Shown here: positions 34,654 to 47,800 of the stretch, piece by piece
How positions within the stretch are numbered: position 1 is the stretch's first letter
How the letters are laid out: the number at the start of each line of letters is the position of its first letter
Source: Clarkia xantiana subsp. parviflora
Taxonomy: Eukaryota > Streptophyta > Magnoliopsida > Myrtales > Onagraceae
Assembly: GCA_036873135.1 (NCBI GenBank)
Contig: JAPTYO010000010.1
Location: forward strand, 14,291,134 to 14,355,133
Length of the DNA: 64,000 nt
Reading direction: 5' to 3'
The notes under the pieces: generated by a model
Database searches by the model: none
Told to the model about the DNA's origin: nothing
Seen by the model: the letters and a program-made list of their open reading frames with translations, nothing else
Position numbers and translations under genes: made by a program

Positions 34654-36263
34654 GTGTAATGTTATTATATATATGTTCAAAATGTTATGGAATAAGTATG
34701 AACTAATTTTTTCATTTGAAATGCATTATAATAGTATATTACATACAAATTTGTTCAATTATTTAATGTCCACTAAGTTAATATCTAACTGTGGTTTAAG
34801 GGATAGGGTATGGTTAAGGTTTAGAGTAAAGTTGAAGAGTGTTTATTGCATTCAACCATACTTAGTTGTTAAATCACTTGAAATGTTGTGTTTAATGTTA
34901 TTATATATATGCTCTAAATGTTATGGAATAAGTATGAACTAATTTTTTTCATTTGAAGTGCATTATAATAGTATATTAAGTACAAATTTGTTCAATTATT
35001 TAAGGTCCACTAAGTTAATATCTAACTGTGGTTTAAGGGATAGGGTATGGTTAAGGTTTAGAGTAAAGTTGAAGAGTGTTTATTGCATTCAACCATACTT
35101 AGTTGTTAAATCACTTGAAATGTTGTGTTTAATGTTATTATATATATGCTCTAAATGTTATGGAATAAGTATGAACTAATTTTTTTCATTTGAAGTGCAT
35201 TATAATAGTATATTACGTACAAATTTGTTCAATTATTTAAGGTCCACTAAGTTAATATCTAACTGTGGTTCAAGGGATAGGGTATGGTTAAGGTTTAGAG
35301 TAAAGTTGAAGAGTGTTTATTGCATTCAACCATACTTAGTTGTTAAATCACTTGAAATGTTGTGTTTAATGTTATTATATATATGCTCTAAATGTTATAG
35401 AATAAGTATGAACTAATTTTTTTCATTTGAACTGCATTATAATAGTATATTACGTACAAATTTGTTCAATTATTTAAGGTCCACTAAGTTAATATCTAAC
35501 TGTGGTTTAAGGGATAGGGTATGGTTAAGGTTTAGTGTAAAGTTGAAGAGTGTTTATTGCATTCAACCATACTTAGTTGTTAAATCACTTGAAATGTTGT
35601 GTTTAATGTTATTATATATATGTTCAAAATGTTATGGAATAAGTATGAACTAATTTTTTTCATTTGAAGTGCATTAAAATAGTATATTACTTACAAATTT
35701 GTTCAATTATTTAATGTCCACTAAATTAATATCTAACTGTGGTTTAAGGGATAGGGTATGGTTAAGGTTTAGAGTAAAGTTGAAGAGTGTTTATTGCATT
35801 CAACCATACTTAGTTGTTAAATCACTTGAAATGTTGTGTTTAATGTTATTATATATATATGTTCAAAATGTTATGGAATAAGTATGAACTAATTTTTTTC
35901 ATTTGAAGTGCATTAAAATAGTATATTACTTACAAATTTGTTCAATTATTTAATGTCCACTAAGTTAATATCTAACTGTGGTTTAAGGGATAGGGTATGG
36001 TTAAGGTTTAGAGTAAAGTTGAAGAGTGTTTATTGCATTCAACCATACTTAGTTGTTAAATCACTTGAAATGTTGTGTTTAATGTTATTATATATATGCT
36101 CTAAATGTTATGGAATAAGTATGAACTAATTTTTTTCATTTGAAGTGCATTAAAATAGTATATTACATACAAATTTGTTCAATTATTTAATGTCCACTAA
36201 GTTAATATCTAACTGTGGTTTAAGGGATAGGGTATGGTTAAGGTTTAGAGTAAAGTTGAAGAG
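34654..36263 (+). repeat. Tandem satellite, 237-bp unit, about 6.8 copies
   Basis: Consecutive units start about every 237 bp (one is 239 bp because of an extra TA). Units are nearly identical and differ mainly at GCTCTAAATG versus GTTCAAAATG and at the base after CATTTGAA. Each holds GGATAGGGTATGGTTAAGG. The last copy stops at AGTAAAGTTGAAGAG. The repeated 60-73-residue open frames are by-products with no coding signal. It shares sequence with the 225-bp satellite starting near 41850. Confidence 0.95.
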
Positions 36264-37200
36264 CTAACTTCCCGACTGGGGTCAGTTTTGGCAAAGGTAC
36301 AACCCCGCATTAAATGCTACTGCGGCATAAAGCTATGATTGTCCATGTCTTATCAGTCCATATATATGTGAATTATATTTTACTTAATAAGATTACATTC
36401 CAACAAAAGGGTAATTCAAATAACTGTTTCGGTTTACCTTTTTTGAGAAAACAGTTTCATAATGAAGATGAAACAATGTTTTATAATGAAGGCGAAACAG
36501 TGTTTCATTATGACAACAGTTATGAAAAGATACATCATTTTGTATTTTTAAATTTGTTAACAGATACTGAATTCTGGTTATTATAGTAGTTGCACTTTGT
36601 AATTGGCCAATAAAAGTATACTATGCACATAGAAGTTATGTGTCTTCATCTAACTAAATTAGTTATTTGAAATAAGTCGACAGTTATTTATTATATGAAA
36701 TTCAAATTATATACTCAGGTGCCATCTGTTGGGATGGTCCCATTGAAGAAAATATCCGGAAATATTATAGCGCGTAAGTAGGACATGTTCCATTTGTAAA
36801 GCCTAATTAATCCCACATTCTATGAAATATATTCGACAAAATACGCTAATTAAACGCGCTATTAATATTTGACAAGTAAATTTTAATCGTAAATTAATTG
36901 AATTATCCCACTTGACCTTATTTGTAATTGAAATTCCCAAATATATATTTTCAAACAAATATTTAAATTATGATACTGTGAAGAGTTTTAATCCTGGCCA
37001 ATTTTTCCCAACTTGTAACGTAATTATACCTCCGTTAATGCTTCGTGTATTATAATCGAAAAAAACATCGCGACGTGCGCAGCACGTGACTCTTTTTGTT
37101 TGTGTAGAATAAAAAAACAAAACTTCAAGATACGATATTACACCATTTTGAACCTCTTCTGTCTCCCTTCTTCCCGGCTACAATCTCGAAGACCATAAAG
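36264..37200. other. Spacer between the 237-bp satellite and the GRF gene
   Basis: Contains repeats of ATAATGAAG-GAAACA type (about 36455-36520), the right copy of the duplicated segment (36722-36815), and a GC hairpin CGTGCGCAGCACG at about 37072. A pyrimidine-rich leader (about 37150-37200) lies just before the GRF gene start. No other gene was seen. Confidence 0.5.
36722..36815 (+). repeat. Segment duplicated on both sides of the 237-bp satellite, right copy
   Basis: See the copy at 34548. This one reads CCATCTGTTGGGATGGTCCC and ends CCATTTGTAAAGCCTAATTA, so the two copies are diverged but collinear. Confidence 0.6.
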
Positions 37201-38085
37201 ATGAACGGGAGCTGTCTGATGTCGCACCCACCACATTCCCAAAACACGGGCGATATTCCTCCGACTGAATTACGGAGGTGCTTTTGCGGAGCAGTCTCCA
37301 CAATGGTTATGTCATATACGTGGGAGAATTTTACCAGGAGGTTTCATCGGTGCCCTTACTGGAAGGTATTTCTGCTTAGTGTTTACGGCTTTTACGACTT
37401 TCATGGTGAACAACTCAATTATTTAACGATATTGCTGTCCAATATTCAATTAGGGATTTGATTTACTGCTGATTTGGGGTTTCCTGTATTGAAATAATAT
37501 GGAATTGAATTAGGTTTTAAGTTTTCTAAATAAGGGTTAGTATATACCAATTAACTGTTCAAGGATGGTTAATAGAATTTGGCTTTGATTGTACTTGGAT
37601 TATATAATGTTTTCTCATTTATAGGTTAGGAATGGTAAACAGTAAGTACATGTTCAATTAAGGTGAAATATGTTGATTACTCTTATGTCTGTCTGTATTG
37701 TGGGCAATGCATACAGGTTGGTGAAGAGACTGGATGTAACTTTTTTGAGTGGGAAGATCCGTTAATATGTGGTTACGGAAATAGAGCAATACATGTATTC
37801 CAATCACTGCACCAAACATTGGGTACCAGATGTTCAACCCTGGAGATGGAGAATGAGTTGTTTGTGGTTGACATTGCTGAACTGAAGAGTAATAATACAT
37901 CCCTGGAGATAGCGAATGAGAATTTTGTGTTTGATATTGCTGAATTGAAGGCCGAGATTGCACTGTTGGAGATGGAGCATGAAAAATTGGATCTGGAGAA
38001 TGCACAATTAAGATTTGGGATCAGGATTTCTACATATATAGTAGGTGTTGTAGGTTTATTTTGTATTTTCAGGAAAATAGGTTAG
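37201..38085 (+). CDS. GRF-type zinc-finger, coiled-coil, C-terminal membrane-anchor protein (At4g04775-like)
   Basis: Two exons, 37201-37365 and 37717-38085, joined in frame at AAG|GTATTT...ATACAG|GTTGG, give 177 aa. The GRF zinc finger spans residues 26-69. Its ligands are Cys27 and Cys29 (CFCG), Cys51 (HRCPYW) and Cys62 (GCNFFEWED), all present, and the intron splits the finger. Residues about 80-155 form a coiled-coil of repeated EMENELFVVDIAELK-like heptads, and the end (about 158-177, TYIVGVVGLFCIFRK) is a short hydrophobic anchor. GRF fingers in animal and yeast DNA-repair proteins bind nucleic acid, but the role of these short plant proteins is not known. The ATG follows a pyrimidine-rich leader. 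It appears intact, unlike its relative at 30870-31930. Confidence 0.85.
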
Positions 38086-40281
38086 GGTGCCGTTTTGTAT
38101 GTGTAGATGACACAGTTATGGTGGACGCATTTTGTTATGTGTAATGAACCCCCTTACAAGCATGATATGCGGTTGTTATTGGTATGTGTAAGGAATCCAA
38201 TTCTTATTGGTCCAAATAGGAATGTGTAGAAACTCAACTATACTGTCACAGGACTGCTTTACAGTAAAGCATTCATTTAAATAAGAAAATACACTCAAAC
38301 GTAGTATTATATTCACTTACTGTGAAAATGAATAAGATTATGCTTTTTTGATTACAACTGACAAATACAGCTTGGCCACCATAGTTTCAACCCTTAATTC
38401 GTTATGTTTGTGTCAAGCTGATTCCCTAACCTTAAACCGGATGTCGAGTGATCTATTATTTCATCGTTGCGTTATTTATTTAGTAGATGTTGACGTCCAT
38501 GATGTATAACTTTAATTTACATTAACTAGACAGGTAATTTGTACCACACACTGCGCAATGCGCGGTCAACCGCCTATTATAATCAATTCATACAGAACCT
38601 AACGTATATAAATAGAACAGAGACAAATATTACATGATAATAGACTGGTTGTGGAAAGACGTGGGTTCCTATGTACAGAGCACATTTACTTTAGGATATA
38701 TAGAGGATGGGATATGCAGAGTCGTAGCCGGGAATGTGAAGCTACCTTTGAACAAACTTTTCTAAAAAAAGAGATGGCTTACACACATTTATATTTATTT
38801 ATTGTAATGTGTATATACCTGTTAGAAGTAATACAGTGTTTCTTTGCTTAAGACTTTTACGTGATGTCAGTATCAATAGGGCATGAGTTCAAGATTTGAC
38901 AATTGCATATGCTAACGTTGTATTTGTTGACATACAAAATGTAGGGATTTGTCAATTAGTTGAAACTTCAAGTAGTTCCCACAACCATGTATGATTCATT
39001 AAACTGTGCAAAACCCTAATAAATTATATCAGCCACGTCAGCTGTGTAACCCTATGTTGAGTTGGATTAAAGCTAATTTCAATCAAATGTACCAATATAT
39101 GATACCGTTTCTACGATAAAATTACTTTATTATCAGACTTAGCATTTTATTTTTAATTATAAGTTATTTGTTCGACAAAACAAACAAATTAAATAAAGTT
39201 CATTGGAACAGTACGAACTTAGTGGAAAGTGACAGATTTATGACAGGACGTGGATATGGATGAAGCTTGTCAAGCACGCGGCCACTAATTTGGCTAATAA
39301 GGGGCAAGACAATGAGTTAAACAAACTAGGGTTAAGTTTGAAGATTTCTTTCGACTGGATATATTACAAAATTGAAGAATATAATTACATATAGTTAATA
39401 ATTACAGTTGATATACTAGTAACTGCACACTGTTCAGTTACATGATAGTGTCTTAAAAAAACCAGTTATTCATAGTTGAACTATTACATCCTGCTATATT
39501 TATATAATAGTGAGTAAAAAACAAACATATAATCTGTAGTAAAAAAATTAAAATACACAACTATTAAAACAAAATATACTTAGCAATTGTTGACGTACAA
39601 AAAATTAAAGTAATCCTACATTCATCTTACTTTAAACTGAACGTACAGTTTGTTAAATGCGAATTATAGCAAAAAAAAATTGCTTTTCTGTTTAAAAAAA
39701 AAAAAAACATAATATAGCCCACATATATTAGTAAAAACTGGACACTATCACCTTTCTATCCAAATGTATATATATATATATGTGTGTGTATGTATGTATA
39801 TAGGGGTTTTAGGGCTGTCTCTCAATATTGCTATATATAATAGTAAATAGAAATGATTATTGCTTGTCAGTTGTCAGGGTACATGTTTAATTATATTTTT
39901 GTATTTCAAGGCTGTACTGTTCATCTTCTTCATTTTACTTGTTCTTCCAAAGCCATGTCTCTGCAACTGTTTTCACACAGCATATGAATTGTTTTAATTC
40001 TTCTCTATAAATCTGTGATGAGCTTCATATTCAACAGCACATAAATTACCAGAAATTAACAACTTCAGCGGAAATTTAAGTGATAAAAACATTGATTTTC
40101 TGATGTATATCATGGACAGCTTAATATATTATATTCAACTGTTGGACCAGACACAGAAGGGGTTAGTGATAAAATGTAGATGAACACACACACTGAAGTT
40201 AATTTAACTACTATTTTTTTCGATATACAAATGCAAAAAAGAAGGGAGAACCTAAACCCAGAAACCCTATTCCTGACATTA
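38086..40281. other. Spacer between the GRF gene and F-box copy 2
   Basis: About 2.2 kb with no recognised gene. It contains a GC-rich stretch (ACTGCGCAATGCGCGGTC, about 38545-38562) resembling a decayed Helitron 3' hairpin but lacking CTRR, and poly-A/T and TA/TG microsatellites at about 39668-39710 and 39765-39800. The small open frame at 38651-38851 has no family resemblance. Confidence 0.5.
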
Positions 40282-41070
40282 CTAGCCAGGTTTCTGGTGA
40301 GGAAAAGCTGCCCAGCAGTTATAGTAGCGAAAACGAATGACTTCAGCGTCACAATAACATCTAAAGCACCACTGGACCGGAAAAAAAATCCGGACCTCGT
40401 TGATACGATAAACCACAATTAATTCGTGCTGGTTGCATCGACGTCGAGGGGCCGGCGGGTGTGATGGCCTACCTTGGCGGTAACTGGTTAACCTCCTAAC
40501 AGCATCGATGAAAACAGTCCGGACATTCATCGCGCGTCTCGTAGCGACCACTAATCCCGGCATGTTGAACGCGTCGTACAGCACATTTTCATCGGTTGGC
40601 CAATTGAAGATACGGATCATTGCTACAGCATATTTAGCTACATCATGTCCCCGATATGCTGCTGCCGTCAATTGGGCAAGACCAAGATTTAATTGCCTGG
40701 GTAATTGTCTGAAAAAGGTATGCATTCCAAGCCGATACAGGGCATCTGGGTTACGTTTGTCCATGAAGATGTCAACAAAAGGTCCACATAACACCGGCAA
40801 AGTGCGGGGTACGATGTCACGTGGTACCAGGGTATGCACCATATCTGTGCTTGAACCTATCCCGTGAAGCCTTCTGCAGCTGGACATTGAAAATCATCTC
40901 ATGTTAGAAATGTACTTAACACATACTAAATAAGGACATCTAGACAATGAAATTGTTCATTCGTACCATGATCTGAACCTTATGAAGTCCGCGATCGATC
41001 CAGACATAACGGCAACCATTATGAGCATAATCATCTCAACAGGAAGTGACAACAACCTAGATGGATTCAT
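40282..41070 (-). CDS. F-box protein, At2g35280/At1g67623-like (copy 2)
   Basis: A paralogue of the gene at 32488-34168 with the same exon plan. Exon 1 (40967-41070) starts MNPSRLLSLPVEMIMLIMVA and ends SGSIADFIRFRS plus 2 nt. Exon 2 (40282-40879) begins by completing a Cys codon, then CRRLHGIG, giving 233 aa. The intron is only 87 bp, versus 970 bp in copy 1. Landmarks are the N-terminal F-box, NPDALYRLGMHTFF, a Sel1/TPR-like helical segment (LTAAAYRGHDVAKYAVAMI, RIFNWP) and a Cys-containing tail with CNQHE and WCFRCYCDAEV. Its expected role is the substrate-recognition subunit of an SCF ligase; the target is unknown. Apart from the motifs the two copies are strongly diverged, so the duplication is old. 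Confidence 0.82.
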
Positions 41071-41845
41071 GACTAAGGAATTGTTCCTGCAAACCAACAA
41101 ATTATAAACACAAGATATATAAAAATCCAAATACATTTTTAGAAACATAAGACGATAATCAATGGTTTATATTAACGACCAAAATTTTCGAAAGCTTACT
41201 AGTGGAACTTTGGCAGACAGTTAGATGTATCCCCAGTTGCAGTGATGAAGATATAGCAGATGGACCCAGATGAAAAAGGTTTTTTTGAACAGACAGGTTA
41301 ATGAAAACCAAAAACAGTCTTTTAAATGGTTATCCCTCCGTGTATCGGGAACCGTCATATGATACACCTGTGGGTCCTAATACAGTGCCAAATATCTCCT
41401 TGTGATATTGTAAAAGGTGCCATTTCGGATCCTCTGAGCCACCAATTAACGTAGTTTGCCAGCTAATGTACTTCGAGTGTATAGTAACCTACAATCTGGA
41501 TCCTTCGAATACTTTTTCGGGGTTAGATCCAACCAGCTGAATGGGATCTCATATATCAAGATGAACCCTCATTTCAAATAGTGATAACCAATGGTTCAGA
41601 TTTTAGGTTTACTGAAAATTGAAATTCCATTAGCCGGACCCATAATTTCCCATCATTAACTCGGATACTAAATGATACTCCGATTTAAGAAATAAGGCAA
41701 CGTTCAGTCTATAATTATAACACATATATGGATCTGTATTAAAAACATTTGTATTGGTATCTAATATATGACATATTAATTATAAGTATATTTAGTGCCT
41801 TAACATTATATTCGGTAAATCTAATGCTATCATGTTAATGTTAAA
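41071..41845 (-). promoter_or_regulatory. Leader and upstream region of F-box copy 2, bordering the satellite
   Basis: On the minus strand an acceptor TTTGCAG (exon resuming at 41086) and a donor-like CTA|GTAAGC (about 41201) suggest a 5'-UTR intron. The remaining 0.6 kb to the satellite shows no gene. The promoter is therefore less than 0.8 kb from the array. Confidence 0.4.
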
Positions 41846-44800
41846 AATTAAGTTTTAGGGTATGGATAAGGTTGACAGGGAATGTTTGAGAGGGGTTAGT
41901 GGTTTCAAGCAAACACAGTTTGTTAATAAAATGTATTATTTATTTTTTAAAATTTAATTGTATCTAATATAATAAATAGTAACTTCATTTATTGTAGTTA
42001 CATTATAATTAGATTCCCTACATTTAATTAAATATGTAAATGTCCAATTTGACTGTAACTATGGTTGTGGGTGAAGTTTTAGGGTATGGATAAGGTTTAA
42101 AGGGAATGTTGGAGAGGGGTTAGTGGTTTCAACCAAACACAGTTTGTTAATAAAATGTAATTATTTATTTTTTAAAATTTAATTTTATCTAATATAATAA
42201 ATAGTAACTTCATTTATTGTAGTTGCATTATAATAATATTCCCTACATTTAATTAAATATGTAAATGTCCAATTTGACTGTAACTATGGTTGTGGGTTAA
42301 GTTTTAGGGTATGGATAAGGTTTACAGGGAATGTTGGAGAGGGGTTAGTGGTTTCAACCAAACACAGTTTGTTAATAAAATGTAATTATTTATTTTTAAA
42401 ATTTAATTTTATCTAATATAATAAATAGTAACTTCATTTATTGTAGTTGCATTATAATTAGATTCCCTACATTTAATTAAATATGTAAATGTCCAATTTG
42501 ACTGTAACTATGGTTGTGGGTGAAGTTTTAGGGTATGGATAAGGTTTAAAGGGAATGTTGGAGAGGGGTTAGTGGTTTCAACCAAACACAGTTTGTTAAT
42601 AAAATGTAATTATTTATTTTTTAAAATTTAATTTTATCTAATATAATAAATAGTAACTTCATTTATTGTAGTTGCATTATAATAAGATTCCCTACATTTA
42701 ATTAAATATGTAAATGTCCAATTTGACTGTAACTATGGTTGTGGGTTAAGTTTTAGGGTATGGATAAGGTTTACAGGGAATGTTGGAGAGGGGTTAGTGG
42801 TTTCAACCAAACACAGTTTGTTAATAAAATGTAATTATTTATTTTTTAAAATTTAATTTTATCTAATATAATAAATAGTAACTTCATTTATTGTAGTTGC
42901 ATTATAATTACATTCCCTACATTTAATTAAATATGTAAATGTCCAATTTGACTGTAACTATGGTTGTGGGTGAAGTTTTAGGGTATGGATAAGGTTTAAA
43001 GGGAATGTTGGAGAGGGGTTAGTGGTTTCAACCAAACACAGTTTGTTAATAAAATGTAATTATTTATTTTTTAAAATTTAATTTTATCTAATATAATAAA
43101 TAGTAACTTCATTTATTGTAGTTGCATTATAATAAGATTCCCTACATTTAATTAAATATGTAAATGTCCAATTTGACTGTAACTATGGTTGTGGGTTAAA
43201 TTTTAGGGTATGGATAAGGTTTACAGGGAATGTTGGAGAGGGGTTAGTGGTTTCAACCAAACACAGTTTGTTAATAAAACGTAATTATTTATTTTTTAAA
43301 ATTTAATTTTATCTAATATAATAAATAGTAACTTCATTTATTGTAGTTGCATTATAATTACATTCCCTACATTTAATTAAATATGTAAATGTCCAATTTG
43401 ACTGTAACTATGGTTGTGGGTTAAGTTTTAGGGTATGGATAAGGTTTACAGGGAATGTTGGAGAGGGGTTAGTGGTTTCAACCAAACACAGTTTGTTAAT
43501 AAAATGTAATTATTTATTTTTTAAAATTTAATTTTATCTAATATAATAAATAGTAACTTCATTTATTGTAGTTGCATTATAATAAGATTCCCTACATTTA
43601 ATTAAATATGTAAATGTCCAATTTGACTGTAACTATGGTTGTGGGTTAAGTTTTAGGGTATGGATAAGGTTTACATGGAATGTTGGAGAGGGGTTAGTGG
43701 TTTCAACCAAACATAGTTTGTTAATAAAATGTAATTATTTATTTTTTAAAATTTAATTTTATCTAATATAATAAATAGTAACTTCATTTATTGTAGTTGC
43801 ATTATAATTACATTCCCTACATTTAATTAAATATGTAAATGTCCAATTTGACTGTAACTATGGTTGTGGGTTAAGTTTTAGGGTATGGATAAGGTTTACA
43901 GGGAATGTTGGAGAGGGGTTAGTGGTTTCAACCAAACACAGTTTGTTAATAAAATGTAATTATTTATTTTTTAAAATTTAATTTTATCTAATATAATAAA
44001 TAGTAACTTCATTTATTGTAGTTGCATTATAATTACATTCCCTACATTTAATTAAATATGTAAATGTCCAATTTGCTACTGTAACTATGGTTGTGGGTTA
44101 AGTTTTAGGGTATGGATAAGGTTTACAGGGAATGTTGGAGAGGGGTTAGTGGTTTCAACCAAACACAGTTTGTTAATAAAATGTAATTATTTATTTTTTA
44201 AAATTTAATTTTATCTAATATAATAAATAGTAACTTCATTTATTGTAGTTGCATTATAATAAGATTCCCTACATTTAATTAAATATGTAAATGTCCAATT
44301 TGACTGTAACTATGGTTGTGGGTTAAGTTTTAGGGTATGGATAAGGTTTACAGGGAATGTTGGAGAGGGGTTATTGTTTCAACCAAACACAGTTTGTTAA
44401 TAAAATGTAATTATTTATTTTTTAAAATTTAATTTTATCTAATATAATAAATAGTAACTTCATTTATTGTAGTTGCATTATAATTAGATTCCCTACATTT
44501 AATTAAATATGTAAATGTCCAATTTGACTGTAACTATGGTTGTGGGTGAAGTTTTAGGGTATGGATAAGGTTTAAAGGGAATGTTGGAGAGGGGTTAGTG
44601 GTTTCAACCAAACACAGTTTGTTAATAAAATGTAATTATTTATATTTTAAAATTTAATTTTATCTAATATAATAAATAGTAACTTCATTTATTGTAGTTG
44701 CATTATAATAAGATTCCCTACATTTAATTAAATATGTAAATGTCCAATTTGACTGTAACTATGGTTGTGGGTTAAATTTTAGGGTATGGATAAGGTTTAC

Positions 44801-47800
44801 AGGGAATGTTGGAGAGGGGTTAGTGGTTTCAACCAAACACAGTTTGTTAATAAAATGTAATTATTTATTTTTTAAAATTTAATTTTATCTAATATAATAA
44901 ATAGTAACTTCATTTATTGTAGTTGCATTATAATTACATTCCCTACATTTAATTAAATATGTAAATGTCCAATTTGACTGTAACTATGGTTGTGGGTTAA
45001 GTTTTAGGGTATGGATAAGGTTTACAGGGAATGTTGGAGAGGGGTTAGTGGTTTCAACCAAACACAGTTTGTTAATAAAATGTAATTATTTATTTTTTAA
45101 AATTTAATTTTATCTAATATAATAAATAGTAACTTCATTTATTGTAGTTGCATTATAATAAGATTCCCTACATTTAATTAAATATGTAAATGTCCAATTT
45201 GACTGTAACTATGGTTGTGGGTTAAGTTTTAGGGTATGGATAAGGTTTACAGGGAATGTTGGAGAGGGGTTAGTGGTTTCAACCAAACACAGTTTGTTAA
45301 TAAAATGTAATTATTTATTTTTTAAAATTTAATTTTATCTAATTTAATAAATAGTAACTTCATTTATTGTAGTTGCATTATAATTACATTCCCTACATTT
45401 AATTAAATATGTAAATGTCCAATTTGACTGTAACTATGGTTGTGGGTTAAGTTTTAGGGTATGGATAAGGTTTACAGGGAATGTTGGAGAGGGGTTAGTG
45501 GTTTCAACCAAACACAGTTTGTTAATAAAATGTAATTATTTATTTTTTAAAATTTAATTTTATCTAATATAATAAATAGTAACTTCATTTATTGTAGTTG
45601 CATTATAATTACATTCCCTACATTTAATTAAATATGTAAATGTCCAATTTGCTACTGTAACTATGGTTGTGGGTTAAGTTTTAGGGTATGGATAAGGTTT
45701 ACAGGGAATGTTGGAGAGGGGTTAGTGGTTTCAACCAAACACAGTTTGTTAATAAAATGTAATTATTTATTTTTTAAAATTTAATTTTATCTAATATAAT
45801 AAATAGTAACTTCATTTATTGTAGTTGCATTATAATTAGATTCCCTACATTTAATTAAATATGTAAATGTCCAATTTGACTGTAACTATGGTTGTGGGTT
45901 AAGTTTTAGGGTATGGATAAGGTTTACAGGGAATGTTGGAGAGGGGTTAGTGGTTTCAACCAAACACAGTTTGTTAATAAAATGTAATTATTTATTTTTT
46001 AAAATTTAATTTTATCTAATATAATAAATAGTAACTTCATTTATTGTAGTTGCATTATAATTACATTCCCTACATTTAATTAAATATGTAAATGTCCAAT
46101 TTGCTACTGTAACTATGGTTGTGGGTTAAGTTTTAGGGTATGGATAAGGTTTACAGGGAATGTTGGAGAGGGGTTAGTGGTTTCAACCAAACACAGTTTG
46201 TTAATAAAATGTAATTATTTATTTTTTAAAATTTAATTTTATCTAATATAATAAATAGTAACTTCATTTATTGTAGTTGCATTATAATTACATTCCCTAC
46301 ATTTAATTAAATATGTAAATGTCCAATTTGACTGTAACTATGGTTGTGGGTTAAGTTTTAGGGTATGGATAAGGTTTACAGGGAATGTTGGAGAGGGGTT
46401 AGTGGTTTCAACCAAACACAGTTTGTTAATAAAATGTAATTATTTATTTTTTAAAATTTAATTTTATCTAATATAATAAATAGTAACTTCATTTATTGTA
46501 GTTGCATTATAATAAGATTCCCTACATTTAATTAAATATGTAAATGTCCAATTTGACTGTAACTATGGTTGTGGGTTAAATTTTAGGGTATGGATAAGGT
46601 TTACAGGGAATGTTGGAGAGGGGTTAGTGGTTTCAACCAAACACAGTTTGTTAATAAAACGTAATTATTTATTTTTTAAAATTTAATTTTATCTAATATA
46701 ATAAATAGTAACTTCATTTATTGTAGTTGCATTATAATTACATTCCCTACATTTAATTAAATATGTAAATGTCCAATTTGACTGTAACTATGGTTGTGGG
46801 TTAAGTTTTAGGGTATGGATAAGGTTTACAGGGAATGTTGGAGAGGGGTTAGTGGTTTCAACCAAACACAGTTTGTTAATAAAATGTAATTATTTATTTT
46901 TAAAATTTAATTTTATCTAATATAATAAATAGTAACTTCATTTATTGTAGTTGCATTATAATTAGATTCCCTACATTTAATTAAATATGTAAATGTCCAA
47001 TTTGACTGTAACTATGGTTGTGGGTGAAGTTTTAGGGTATGGATAAGGTTTAAAGGGAATGTTGGAGAGGGGTTAGTGGTTTCAACCAAACACAGTTTGT
47101 TAATAAAATGTAATTATTTATTTTTTAAAATTTAATTTTATCTAATATAATAAATAGTAACTTCATTTATTGTAGTTGCATTATAATAAGATTCCCTACA
47201 TTTAATTAAATATGTAAATGTCCAATTTGACTGTAACTATGGTTGTGGGTTAAGTTTTAGGGTATGGATAAGGTTTACAGGGAATGTTGGAGAGGGGTTA
47301 GTGGTTTCAACCAAACACAGTTTGTTAATAAAATGTAATTATTTATTTTTTAAAATTTAATTTTATCTAATATAATAAATAGTAACTTCATTTATTGTAG
47401 TTGCATTATAATTACATTCCCTACATTTAATTAAATATGTAAATGTCCAATTTGACTGTAACTATGGTTGTGGGTGAAGTTTTAGGGTATGGATAAGGTT
47501 TAAAGGGAATGTTGGAGAGGGGTTAGTGGTTTCAACCAAACACAGTTTGTTAATAAAATGTAATTATTTATTTTTTAAAATTTAATTTTATCTAATATAA
47601 TAAATAGTAACTTCATTTATTGTAGTTGCATTATAATAAGATTCCCTACATTTAATTAAATATGTAAATGTCCAATTTGACTGTAACTATGGTTGTGGGT
47701 TAAATTTTAGGGTATGGATAAGGTTTACAGGGAATGTTGGAGAGGGGTTAGTGGTTTCAACCAAACACAGTTTGTTAATAAAACGTAATTATTTATTTTT

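Noticed and set aside
34673..36129. Six near-identical 60-89-residue open frames
   Set aside because: One per 237-bp satellite unit; no start context, no domain, and they follow the repeat period exactly.
36314..36586. 90-residue open frame after the 237-bp satellite
   Set aside because: Low-complexity repeats of DET/GET type, no domain and no paralogue seen.
37060..37095. GC hairpin CGTGCGCAGCACG as a transposon end or terminator
   Set aside because: No partner end or target duplication; a single short hairpin is not enough.
38545..38575. Possible Helitron 3' end (GCGCAATGCGCGG hairpin)
   Set aside because: The terminal tetranucleotide reads CTAT rather than CTRR, and no matching 5' end was found upstream.
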